Shown here piece after piece: positions 48,780 to 58,687 of a stretch of 64,000 nucleotides of DNA (its first letter is position 1; every line of letters starts with the position of its first letter). Under the pieces are notes generated by a model. It did no database searches. It saw only the letters and a program-made list of their open reading frames with translations, and had not been told where the DNA came from. The stretch is from Candidatus Nitronauta litoralis (GTDB taxonomy: Bacteria > Nitrospinota > Nitrospinia > Nitrospinales > Nitrospinaceae). The DNA lies in assembly GCA_015698285.1 (NCBI GenBank), contig CP048685.1, positions 1,426,001 through 1,490,000 of the forward strand, in the 5' to 3' direction. A program made the position numbers and the translations under genes.

Positions 48780-50153
48780 ATGAAAGTTTTAGTGACAGGT
48801 GCTACCGGATTCGTAGGAAACGTTTTACTCAAAGAACTGGATAAAAACGGTCATGAAGTGGTGGTCATAACCCGGAACCAAAAGGCTGCACGGGTTAAAT
48901 TACCTGTCATTGCCGAGGTCCATGAATGCGACCTCAATAACAAGATACCTTCTTCTTCTTTCTTCGATGGTGTTCAGGCGGTGATTCATCTGGCGGGGGA
49001 AAATATTGCGGGAGGACGCTGGACCAGATCCCGTAAGGAAAAGATTTTAAATTCACGAAAAAATGCGACCGGCAATCTGGTTCAGGCTCTCAGTTATTTA
49101 AAAGAAAAACCGGAAGTTCTGGTTTCGGCCTCGGCGGTTGGGGTCTACGGTAATTGTTCAGATGAATGGCTCACTGAGGATTCGCCTGGAGGACTCGACT
49201 TCCTGGCCAATGTATGCAGGTCCTGGGAGGAACAAACCCAAGAGGCTAAATTGGCAGGAATCCGCACAGTGAATTACCGGTTGGGTGTGGTGTTGGGCTT
49301 TGGTGGTGGAGCAATGGAAAAAATGTGGGCTCCTTTTAAACTGGGATTTGGTGGACGCCTCGGCTCCGGTCAGCAGTGGATGAGTTGGATTCACGTTGAG
49401 GATGCGGCCCGTGCAATGGTGCACGCGATTGAACATCCTGAGTTGTCCGGAATTTACAATGCAGTCAGCCCCAACCCGGTGACCAATATGACGTTCACCA
49501 GGAAACTTGAAAAAGCTATGGATCAGAAGGCGCCATTTCCTGTCCCGGCATTTGCCTTAAAAGTTCTGGTAGGAGAGATGTCGCAAATACTGTTGGATAG
49601 CCAGCGTGTTTCTTCACAGAAGTTGTGCGATACCGGTTTCAAATTTGAGTTTCCCAACCTGACCCACGCGTTACGAGAAATTTGTGGGCACGCGAATCAT
49701 GAAATCTGTTTCGCGCAATGGGTTCCTTCCTCAAATACCAAAACCTTGTCCTTTTTTGAGCATCCTGAAAATGTTGAAAAGGTCACTCCTCCTTCCATGA
49801 ATTTGAAAGTAGGAAAGATTTCCGAAAAGGGTTTGCGTGAGGGAACCAGAATTCCTTTAAGCTTCTCAATTTTCAATTTGCCAATAAAATGGGTGACGAA
49901 AGTGAAAGAATGGAATCCGGGCAGGGGGTTTTCTGATACACAAGTCACAGGCCCGTTTTCATTTTGGAACCACATCCATGAATTTGAAAGCACGCAGGGA
50001 GGAACACTCATCCGTGACCGAATTCAATATCAGTTACCGTTTGGGCCTTTGGGGGATATGGTGGCAGGTTCCTTGATTAGAAAGAGACTCGAGATGGTAT
50101 TAAATTACCGGATCGAAAAGATTGAGAAACATTTTCAACAACAGCCTTCTTGA
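48780..50153 (+). CDS. TIGR01777-type epimerase fused to an SRPBCC (ligand-binding) domain
   Basis: A 457-residue fusion. Residues 1-295 are an SDR39U1/TIGR01777 nucleotide-sugar-epimerase-like domain (VTGATGFVG, HLAGENIAGGRW, SASAVGVYG, WMSWIHVEDAARAM). Residues about 308-455 are an SRPBCC fold of the kind seen as a separate SRPBCC protein near such genes (FFEHPENVEKVTPP, FWNHIHEFES, RIQYQLPFGPLG). Such fusions occur in some bacteria. GGAGG lies 10 bp before the ATG. The substrate is unknown. Confidence 0.85.
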   Translation: MKVLVTGATGFVGNVLLKELDKNGHEVVVITRNQKAARVKLPVIAEVHECDLNNKIPSSSFFDGVQAVIHLAGENIAGGRWTRSRKEKILNSRKNATGNLVQALSYLKEKPEVLVSASAVGVYGNCSDEWLTEDSPGGLDFLANVCRSWEEQTQEAKLAGIRTVNYRLGVVLGFGGGAMEKMWAPFKLGFGGRLGSGQQWMSWIHVEDAARAMVHAIEHPELSGIYNAVSPNPVTNMTFTRKLEKAMDQKAPFPVPAFALKVLVGEMSQILLDSQRVSSQKLCDTGFKFEFPNLTHALREICGHANHEICFAQWVPSSNTKTLSFFEHPENVEKVTPPSMNLKVGKISEKGLREGTRIPLSFSIFNLPIKWVTKVKEWNPGRGFSDTQVTGPFSFWNHIHEFESTQGGTLIRDRIQYQLPFGPLGDMVAGSLIRKRLEMVLNYRIEKIEKHFQQQPS

Positions 50154-50493
50154 ATATTAACTGAAACTTTTGGGAACAATGTCCGTTGCCAATTGAAGTA
50201 TTGGCAACGGACTTTGTTTATAGTAATGAACTTCCCTTTCAGCAGGAATGCCTCCCTCTCAAACTTTTGATTCTGAAAACCAATCCAGGCCTTGTTCCAA
50301 TCCCGCCTTTGAAGAAAGGAGTATAATGGGATAAGTGGTTAAAAATTTTTTGGACAGTGCTGCTGGAAAATTTTTGCGGCTGGAAATATACCCTGATCTG
50401 GATCAAAAGATACTCGATTTTTTGACCCCTTCTGCTCCTGGATTCGGGTGAAGGTTGTTTGCATTTTAATTCTATCTGTTTTTTGAGGCACCT
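50154..50493. other. Intergenic region (340 bp)
   Basis: No gene is supported. CCGTTGCCAATTGAAGTATT / GGCAACGG forms an inverted repeat (CGTTGCCAAT at 50185-50194 against ATTGGCAACG at 50202-50211), 30 bp past the epimerase stop. It is followed by GACTTTGTTTATAG, so it could be a terminator-like stem. A leftward 89-codon frame at 50239-50508 is not protein-like. Confidence 0.45.
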
Positions 50494-53235
50494 GTGGTTA
50501 CTGACCAACTCAATAGAGCCGGAAAAAAAACCGATAAAGATGTTCCTGTTCCCGATGTCTCCTGGTACGGCTTAAGCGAAGATCTTTGCTATTCAAAACT
50601 CGATTCCTCTCCAACGGGGATCACCCGGGAAGAAGCGGCCCGTCGCCTGAAATCTGTGGGTCCCAACCGGCTGCCCCAGTCGCATCCTCCTTCAAAATTT
50701 GAAATCCTTGTCCGTCAATTCCAAAGTCCGTTTGTATATATTCTGGCAATCGCCGCATTGGTATCGATTGCTATTGGAGAATGGGTTGACGCTGGTTTTA
50801 TTTTTGGAGTCCTTTGTCTGAATGCCGTTATCGGTGGTTTTCAGGAATGGAAGGCAGAGAAAAGCGCACAGGCGTTGCAAAAACTTTTGCAAACCCGGGC
50901 AACCGTTGAGCGAGAGGGACGCGTTTTCGAAATTTCTGCGGAAGATGTGGTTCCAGGGGATCTGGTCTGGTTGGAATCCGGTAATCGTGTTCCTGCAGAT
51001 GTTCGTTTGTTAATGACGCATAGTCTGGAGGCGGACGAATCTCTACTCACCGGGGAATCACTCGCAGTCCAGAAAGACGCCCAATGGTTGGAGGATAAAC
51101 CGGTGCCCGTTGCCAACCGGCTGAATATGGGGCATGCAGGCTCCATCATTGTTCGCGGGCGCGCCAAGGGTCTGGTGGTGGCGACGGGGATGTTGACGGA
51201 AGTCGGCCACGTTGCCAAAGCAATGCTTGGAACGGGTCAGGGTAAACCACCCTTGATGGTCCGCATGGAAAAGTTCAGCAAGAAGCTGGCCTGGGTGGTC
51301 ATGGTAGTCATCCTGTTGGTCGGCATCCTGGGTGTTATGACCCAGGGGCATTCGGTAATGGATATGCTCATGTTCGCGGTCGCGCTTGCTGTTGCCGTGA
51401 TTCCGGAAGGACTTCCGGTTGCCTTGACGGTAGCGCTTGCGATTGGTACCAATCGCATGGCACGTCGGGGCGTTATCATTAGAAGACTGGCGGCTGTTGA
51501 AGGGCTGGGAAGTTGCACCCTGATCGCCAGCGACAAAACGGGGACGTTGACCTGCAACGAATTGACGGTGCGCGAGATTCGTCTTCCTGACTCAAAAACT
51601 CTCAGGGTCTCCGGTCAGGGGTTTACACCGGAAGGCGTTCTGCATGAGGGAACGCACCACGTTAAACCGGATCAGCTCTCTCCGGAACTGAAATCCCTGG
51701 TGCAGGCCGCCGTATTAAATAATGAAGGCGATTTGCGTCACTCCAATGACGATTGGATTTATCGCGGCGATCCCACAGACATCGCCCTGTTATCCCTGGG
51801 AATGAAGCTCAATCTGCAACGTGACCTTTTGTTGGACGAATTTCCCCAGATCAACCAGATTCCTTTTGAACCCGAATACCGCTACTCGGCTACATTTCAT
51901 CGGGATAAAGAAGGCCAGGTTCATGTATTCGTCAAGGGATCACCTGAAAAAGTCCTTTCCATGTGCCGGGAAGTTTCGGAAGATGCCCGCCAGCGTCATT
52001 TTCAAAGTGCAGAGGAAATGGCAGGACAGGGTTTCCGTGTTCTGGCACTGGCGAAAGGGAATCCCGCAACTCCCCCGGATGAAGCTCATGCTCCTTCGGA
52101 ACCTGCGGATCTTACTTTTCTCGGTTTCGTTGGGATGATCGATCCCTTGAGGAGCGGGGTTCGTGAAGCTGTTAATGACTGCCGAAATGCAGGCATCGAG
52201 GTCGCCATCATTACCGGGGATCATCCTGTTACGGCTCTCGCTATAGCAAACGATCTGGGTTTGAATATGACACCGGACCAGGTAATTACCGGTGACGAAC
52301 TGGAAAAAAAATCCACTGAAGAGTTGCAGGAAATTGCCAGAACCGTGCGGTTGTTTGCACGGGTTGCGCCCAATCAAAAACTGGAACTGGTCCAGGCAAT
52401 GCAAAAGGCCGGGCACTTCGTTGCCGTCACCGGTGATGGTGTGAACGATGCACCGGCTCTGAGAACAGCCAATATCGGAACCGCCATGGGCAAATCAGGA
52501 ACCGATGTGGCGAGGGAAGCGGCTGAACTCGTGATCAGTGACGACAACTTTGCGACAATCGTCGGCGGGATAGAGGAAGGTCGTGTTGCTTACAGTAATA
52601 TTCGAAAAATAATTTTCATGTTGATCTCAACCGGTGCGGCCGAAGTCGTGTTCGTGTGTCTGGCTCTGCTATCGGGTTTGCCACTTCCCCTGACGCCTGT
52701 TCAGCTTCTTTGGCTGAACCTGGTAACTCAGGGGATTCAGGATGTGGGTATGGGGTTTGAACCAAAAGAAGGGGATGAACTCCAGAAAAGCCCGCGCAAT
52801 CCGGACGAACCTATTTTCGATTCCCTGATGATTGAACGGTCCGTGATCGTTGCTTTATGGATGGGAATAACAGGTTTCCTTTTATTTAACACTCTGATAG
52901 CCCAGGGAATAGAATTGCAATCGGCCCGAAACGTCTTGTTACTTTTGATAGTCCTGTTCATAAATATTCATATGGCCAACTGTCGGTCAGAAACGAAATC
53001 GGCATTCAAGATTCCCTTGATGCAAAACCCAGTGTTGGCGATTGGAGTTGCAGGCGCATTTTTGCTCCATCTGGTATCCATGCACCTCCCGGTGGCGCAA
53101 AGGGTATTAAAAACAGAGCCCGTCAGCGCTGGGATGTGGTTGACTGTTGTCGCATTGGCCGGAACGATCCTGATTTTGATGGAAGCTCATAAAAAATGGT
53201 GGAACTACCGCCAGAAAATCAAACAGTCCAGTTAG
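50494..53235 (+). CDS. P2-type cation-transporting P-type ATPase with altered M6 motif
   Basis: A 913-residue pump with GTG start (GAGG 5 bp upstream). The phosphorylation Asp is in SDKTGTLT (D347), TGES (actuator) and the hinge TGDGVNDAPAL are intact. M4 has PEGLP, as in SERCA/PacL and Na/K pumps. M6 reads LNLVTQGIQDVG where Ca2+ and Na+/K+ pumps have N-x-x-TD: Gln replaces the conserved ion-binding Asp. The transported ion is therefore uncertain. The N-terminus has the cation-ATPase-N domain (about 25-95). Confidence 0.92.
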   Translation: MVTDQLNRAGKKTDKDVPVPDVSWYGLSEDLCYSKLDSSPTGITREEAARRLKSVGPNRLPQSHPPSKFEILVRQFQSPFVYILAIAALVSIAIGEWVDAGFIFGVLCLNAVIGGFQEWKAEKSAQALQKLLQTRATVEREGRVFEISAEDVVPGDLVWLESGNRVPADVRLLMTHSLEADESLLTGESLAVQKDAQWLEDKPVPVANRLNMGHAGSIIVRGRAKGLVVATGMLTEVGHVAKAMLGTGQGKPPLMVRMEKFSKKLAWVVMVVILLVGILGVMTQGHSVMDMLMFAVALAVAVIPEGLPVALTVALAIGTNRMARRGVIIRRLAAVEGLGSCTLIASDKTGTLTCNELTVREIRLPDSKTLRVSGQGFTPEGVLHEGTHHVKPDQLSPELKSLVQAAVLNNEGDLRHSNDDWIYRGDPTDIALLSLGMKLNLQRDLLLDEFPQINQIPFEPEYRYSATFHRDKEGQVHVFVKGSPEKVLSMCREVSEDARQRHFQSAEEMAGQGFRVLALAKGNPATPPDEAHAPSEPADLTFLGFVGMIDPLRSGVREAVNDCRNAGIEVAIITGDHPVTALAIANDLGLNMTPDQVITGDELEKKSTEELQEIARTVRLFARVAPNQKLELVQAMQKAGHFVAVTGDGVNDAPALRTANIGTAMGKSGTDVAREAAELVISDDNFATIVGGIEEGRVAYSNIRKIIFMLISTGAAEVVFVCLALLSGLPLPLTPVQLLWLNLVTQGIQDVGMGFEPKEGDELQKSPRNPDEPIFDSLMIERSVIVALWMGITGFLLFNTLIAQGIELQSARNVLLLLIVLFINIHMANCRSETKSAFKIPLMQNPVLAIGVAGAFLLHLVSMHLPVAQRVLKTEPVSAGMWLTVVALAGTILILMEAHKKWWNYRQKIKQSS

Positions 53236-53391
53236 TGCAGGTTATTTGCGCTCCTGGGATATGATGAGAATCCGCTTGTATTTGGAATCGATTAGTCAGT
53301 TGCGGATGAATACCCGGGGGGCGTAAAATCAGGATGAGAGATCAGCTTTATTTTCCGGCATGAATCACTTGACCGGGTTGGAGCGTTATCC

Positions 53392-54534
53392 ATGGAAACA
53401 GCCCATATATTGGAACGGGAAGGTTTAAACTCCCTTTTATCTGCGCTGGCTCAGGCAGGGTATCAGGTCGTGGGGCCTACCCTGGGTGAAGGGGCGATAG
53501 TTTACGGCCCGATTAAAACCCTCAACGATTTTCCAGTCGGCTGGACAGAAGAACAAGAGGGCGGAACCTACCGTTTAAAAAAACGAGAGGACGACGCACT
53601 ATTTGGCTACACAGTGGGTCCCCAATCCTGGAAGCATTACCTGTTTCCTCCCAGACGCCGGCTTTGGACTGGAACCGCTAACGGTACGGACTTTCAGATC
53701 CATCAGGAAAAGGTCGAACCCCCCTCGTATGCTTTCTTTGGAGTCCGTTCCTGTGAGCTTCAGGCTATCCAGGTACAGGATCGGGTTTTTATTCAGGATG
53801 AATTCGTCAACACCGATTATGAACTCCGGCGCGACAATACCTTTATTGTTGTCGTTCAATGCGGACAGGCTGCAGCAACCTGTTTTTGTGATTCCATGAA
53901 TTCAGGGCCGCGAGCGGAGAAAGGATTCGATCTGGCGTTAACGGAAGTGCTTGAAAACGACCAGCACTATTTTGTACTGGAAACAGGAAGCTCAAAAGGA
54001 GAGAAAGTCCTTGAGCAAATACCCACTCGTCTGGCTGATCCGTCCCAGGTTTCATTAGCAGAGCAACAAACCGAACGAGCAAAAGAACAAATGGGACGTT
54101 CGCTCGACACCAGGGATATCAAACAGCTGTTGTATGAAAACCTTGAGCACCCGCGTTGGGATCAGGTAGCGGACCGATGTCTCACTTGTGCAAACTGTAC
54201 GATGGTGTGTCCCACGTGTTTTTGTTCCACTGTGGAAGACATTACCGATGTCACAGGAGAGCACACGGAACGTTGGCAACGATGGGACTCCTGTTTCACA
54301 ATGGACTTTTCGAATCTTCATGGAGGGAGTGTTCGCACTTCAACCAAATCACGTTATCGCCAGTGGATGACTCATAAACTGGCAAGCTGGATTGATCAAT
54401 TTGATTCATCCGGTTGTGTTGGATGCGGACGCTGTATCACCTGGTGTCCGGTAGGCATCGATCTCACTGAAGAAGTCCGCGCCATTCGCGAGACCGAAAC
54501 ACTGCCCTCAGGCAGTTCATCAGAAAGTCGGTAA
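53392..54534 (+). CDS. hyhB: Group 3b [NiFe] hydrogenase beta subunit (4Fe-4S electron transfer)
   Basis: A 380-residue HydB/HyhB-type iron-sulfur protein. Residues about 250-355 carry two ferredoxin-like Cys sets ([16 protein letters not shown] and [14 protein letters not shown]) for 4Fe-4S clusters. The N-terminal half carries [17 protein letters not shown] and further Cys ([11 protein letters not shown]). It passes electrons between the flavin subunit and the hydrogenase dimer. It is the first gene of the hydrogenase operon, with a 3-bp gap to the next gene. Confidence 0.92.
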   Translation: METAHILEREGLNSLLSALAQAGYQVVGPTLGEGAIVYGPIKTLNDFPVGWTEEQEGGTYRLKKREDDALFGYTVGPQSWKHYLFPPRRRLWTGTANGTDFQIHQEKVEPPSYAFFGVRSCELQAIQVQDRVFIQDEFVNTDYELRRDNTFIVVVQCGQAAATCFCDSMNSGPRAEKGFDLALTEVLENDQHYFVLETGSSKGEKVLEQIPTRLADPSQVSLAEQQTERAKEQMGRSLDTRDIKQLLYENLEHPRWDQVADRCLTCANCTMVCPTCFCSTVEDITDVTGEHTERWQRWDSCFTMDFSNLHGGSVRTSTKSRYRQWMTHKLASWIDQFDSSGCVGCGRCITWCPVGIDLTEEVRAIRETETLPSGSSSESR

Positions 54535-54537
54535 CTC

Positions 54538-55005
54538 ATGAAATCTCTTGAATCCATACTTGCGAATCATCCGTTTTTTGAGGACCTCAAAAAGGAATTT
54601 CTTGAACTGATCACCGGGTGCGCTTCCAACGTTTGCTTTAAAGCAGGAGAATTCATTCACCGCCAGCATGCGGACGCTGATCGATTTTATGTGATCCGTC
54701 AGGGAAAAGTGGCTCTGGAGTTGTGTCCCCCCGGTCGAAACCCTATTACGTTGCAGACAGTCAATGAAGGGGAAATCCTGGGATGGGCCTGGCTGGTCCC
54801 ACCCTACCATTGGCATTGTGATGCACAAGCTGTTGAGTTGACGCGGGCCATTGCGCTCGATGGAAAATGTCTGCGAAAGAAATGCCAGGAGGATCATGAT
54901 TTTGGTTTTGAGTTGTTGAGCCGTATTCTTCCTATATTGGGCCAACGAATGGAGGCAACCCAGATCCAGTTACTGGATATTTACGGCAGCCAGCAGAAAA
55001 ACTGA
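54538..55005 (+). CDS. Cyclic-nucleotide-binding domain protein of the hydrogenase operon
   Basis: A 155-residue Crp-like cNMP-binding domain ([33 protein letters not shown]) without a helix-turn-helix, so DNA binding is unlikely. Such cNMP-only proteins are known in the middle of group 3b hydrogenase operons. It may modulate the enzyme complex. Gaps are 3 bp upstream and 1 bp downstream. Confidence 0.85.
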   Translation: MKSLESILANHPFFEDLKKEFLELITGCASNVCFKAGEFIHRQHADADRFYVIRQGKVALELCPPGRNPITLQTVNEGEILGWAWLVPPYHWHCDAQAVELTRAIALDGKCLRKKCQEDHDFGFELLSRILPILGQRMEATQIQLLDIYGSQQKN

Positions 55006-55006
55006 T

Positions 55007-55843
55007 ATGAACCCTATCAACTCAGACCCGGTTGTTCCCGAACTTCTCAAGATCCACCGGGTAATCCGCGAAGCTGAGGACACTTTTACCCTTGATCTAT
55101 TGCCACCGGACAAGACCCAATCGGAATACTCTCCCGGGCAGTTCAATATGTTGTACGCTTTTGGCGTTGGCGATGTTCCGATTTCGATTAGCGGCCGTTC
55201 TTCTCAATCCGGTGGCTGGTTGCACACCATACGTGAAGTGGGAACCGTCACCCGTGCATTGCATCGTTTGAAAAAAGGCCAAACCATTGGGGTGAGGGGG
55301 CCTTTTGGCAAAGGCTGGCCTGTAGATCTGGCTAAAGGAAAAGATGTGGTTATTCTGGCGGGCGGTATTGGGCTGGCGCCGCTTCGTCCTGTCCTTGAAC
55401 AAATCCAGTCCCATCGCGATCACTATGGAAACGTATCATTATTGTATGGCGCAAGAATGCCCGATGGGCTTCTGTTTTCCCAGGATCGCGAAACCTGGCG
55501 TGGACGAAATGGGATCCAGGTAAAGGTGACTGTTGATACAGGGGATCGGGACTGGAGAGGCAATGTTGGAGTGGTCACGCATCTAATCGACCGGGTCAAG
55601 TTTGATTCGCTGCAAACGATTGCCATGGTATGCGGGCCGGAAGTCATGATGCGTTATTCCGTACGCGAACTTCAACGGTTTGGTGTGCCCACAAATCAAA
55701 TATTTATTTCGATGGAACGCAATATGAAATGTGCGGTAGGGTTTTGCGGTCACTGCCAGTTTGGTCCCTCTTTTATTTGCAAAGATGGACCGGTCTTTGA
55801 TTATCCATCTATACAGCCCTTTCTTGAAGTACGGGAACTATAG
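55007..55843 (+). CDS. hyhG: Group 3b hydrogenase gamma subunit (FAD/NAD(P)H reductase)
   Basis: A 278-residue ferredoxin-reductase-like protein. An FAD-binding beta-barrel (about 10-100, with [20 protein letters not shown]) precedes the NAD(P)-binding domain ([17 protein letters not shown]). The C-terminal [17 protein letters not shown] holds four Cys for a 2Fe-2S cluster. It couples NADP(H) to the iron-sulfur chain. Its stop shares a base with the GTG of the small-subunit frame. Confidence 0.93.
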   Translation: MNPINSDPVVPELLKIHRVIREAEDTFTLDLLPPDKTQSEYSPGQFNMLYAFGVGDVPISISGRSSQSGGWLHTIREVGTVTRALHRLKKGQTIGVRGPFGKGWPVDLAKGKDVVILAGGIGLAPLRPVLEQIQSHRDHYGNVSLLYGARMPDGLLFSQDRETWRGRNGIQVKVTVDTGDRDWRGNVGVVTHLIDRVKFDSLQTIAMVCGPEVMMRYSVRELQRFGVPTNQIFISMERNMKCAVGFCGHCQFGPSFICKDGPVFDYPSIQPFLEVREL

Positions 55844-55845
55844 TG

Positions 55846-56614
55846 ATGATGAAAAAGAAAAAACCAAAAATTGCCGTCTGGAAATTCGCCTCCTGTGATG
55901 GATGTCAATTGAGCCTGCTCGATTGTGAAGATGAGCTGCTGACAGTTGCGGATGAGATTGAAATCGCCAATTTCCCTGAAGCTTCCAGAAGAGTTCTTAA
56001 AGGTCCATACGATCTTTCTCTGGTTGAAGGGTCTATCACCACTCCCCATGATGAAGAGAGAATTCACCAGGTAAGGCGTTCGTCAAAATACCTGATTACG
56101 ATCGGGGCTTGTGCGACGGCAGGAGGTATACAGGCGTTAAGAAACTTTAAAGATGTTAACGAGTTTATTTCAATCGTGTATGCAAACCCGACCTATATCG
56201 ATACCCTGGAAACATCAACTCCAATTTCATCGCATGTACCAGTTGACTTTGAATTGCGCGGATGCCCCATCAATAAAATGCAATTAGTGGAGGTGATCAG
56301 CGCATTTCTGAAAGACAGGAAACCTGTCACCCCACCGCATAGTACCTGCATTGAATGCAAGCTAAAGGGAAATGTGTGTGTCATGGTGGCCCAGGGAACG
56401 ATGTGTCTGGGACCCGTCACCCATGCAGGCTGCGATGCCATTTGCCCTTCCTACAATCGCGGCTGTTACGGATGTTTCGGTCCTAAGGAAACCCCGAACA
56501 CCGCTTCCCTGGGTGATTGGCTGGGAGAACAGGGTACTGGCGATCCAGAAATATTACGCGTTTTCCGCGGATTCAACGCGTACGCTCCTTCTTTTCGAAA
56601 AGAAAGCGAACGGC

Positions 56615-56640
<26 letters not shown>
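55846..56640 (+). CDS. hyhS: Group 3b [NiFe] hydrogenase small (delta) subunit
   Basis: A 264-residue small subunit. [14 protein letters not shown] binds the proximal cluster, with further Cys in [10 protein letters not shown] and the C-terminal Cys-rich [11 protein letters not shown] ... RGCYGCFGP. There is no Tat signal, so it is cytoplasmic. Successive GTG/ATG/ATG codons (55843, 55846, 55849) are possible starts; I take 55846. It overlaps the large-subunit start by 26 bp. Confidence 0.93.
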
Positions 56641-57910
<1,270 letters not shown>

Positions 57911-57956
57911 TTTAAAAAAAACTAAAAAGGACTCTTTGAATCAATTAACCAACCAC

Positions 57957-58415
57957 ATGACACAAGGGATATTCATTGTAGGTGTTGGCAATCAATACAG
58001 GCACGACGATGGTGCGGGGCTTGAAGTGGTTCGTCGAATTAAAAAGTTAAGAGAAGATATAGAGTGCGTCGAGCAGTCGGGAGAAGGGGTTCAGTTGATG
58101 GACACATGGAAGGAACGCAACCATGTAATTTTGATCGATGCGGTATCTTCTTCAAAGGCTCCAGGTACATTGCATTGTATTAATGCGAACAAGGAACCGC
58201 TTCCAAAAAACTGGTTCTCCTGTTCCACGCATAATTTCGGGGTCGCCGAAGCGGTGGAAATGTCAAATGTCATGGATACACTTCCGGTTACTCTTCAGAT
58301 TTTTGGAATCGAAGGTAATTGTTTTGATCCCGGTGAGGGCCTCACTCCTGAAGTGGAACAGGCGGTGAACCGGGTAGTGGAACAGATTCAATCTATTGTC
58401 GATGGGGAGCAATAA
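57957..58415 (+). CDS. Hydrogenase maturation protease (HyaD/HycI family)
   Basis: The 152-residue product starts at MTQGIFIVGVGNQYRHDDGAG (ATG 57957); a TTG at 57936 with AAAAGGA upstream is an alternative start. GVGNQYRHDDGAGLEVV holds the first conserved Asp, and LIDAVSSSKAPG and STHNFGVAEAVEM the other metal-binding residues. It removes the C-terminal peptide of HyhL once nickel is in place. It sits between hyhL and the hypA-like gene. Confidence 0.9.
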   Translation: MTQGIFIVGVGNQYRHDDGAGLEVVRRIKKLREDIECVEQSGEGVQLMDTWKERNHVILIDAVSSSKAPGTLHCINANKEPLPKNWFSCSTHNFGVAEAVEMSNVMDTLPVTLQIFGIEGNCFDPGEGLTPEVEQAVNRVVEQIQSIVDGEQ

Positions 58416-58423
58416 AGCGAAAG

Positions 58424-58687
58424 ATGCATGAGCAATCGTTGATGAAAGATTTAATGGAGAAAATTACATCTGTTTCCGCAAATGAACAGAACAAGCCCGT
58501 TGATGCGGTGACGGTTCGCCTGGGAGCTTTGTCTCACATTTCAGCTGATCATTTCCGGGAACATTTTGCTGAAGCATCCCGTGGCACCATAGCTGAAAAT
58601 GCCAATTTAAAGATTATTGTCTTAGACGACATCAATGACCCTTTAGCGCAGGAAATCATACTGGAAAGTATCGAAATTGCTGAATAG
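58424..58687 (+). CDS. HypA-like protein lacking the zinc-binding region
   Basis: An 87-residue protein. MHEQSLMKDLMEKI (with the Ni-binding N-terminal Met-His-Glu) and VTVRLGALSHISADHFREHF match HypA nickel chaperones. HypA is normally about 113 residues with two CxxC pairs; this protein has no Cys at all and ends IAE after DDINDPLAQEIILESIEI. The stop is at 58687, so the zinc ribbon is absent rather than frameshifted away. Confidence 0.8.
   Translation: MHEQSLMKDLMEKITSVSANEQNKPVDAVTVRLGALSHISADHFREHFAEASRGTIAENANLKIIVLDDINDPLAQEIILESIEIAE

Noticed and set aside
50239-50508. 89-codon leftward frame upstream of the P-type ATPase gene
   Set aside because: It overlaps the ATPase start and its leader, and the product is not protein-like.
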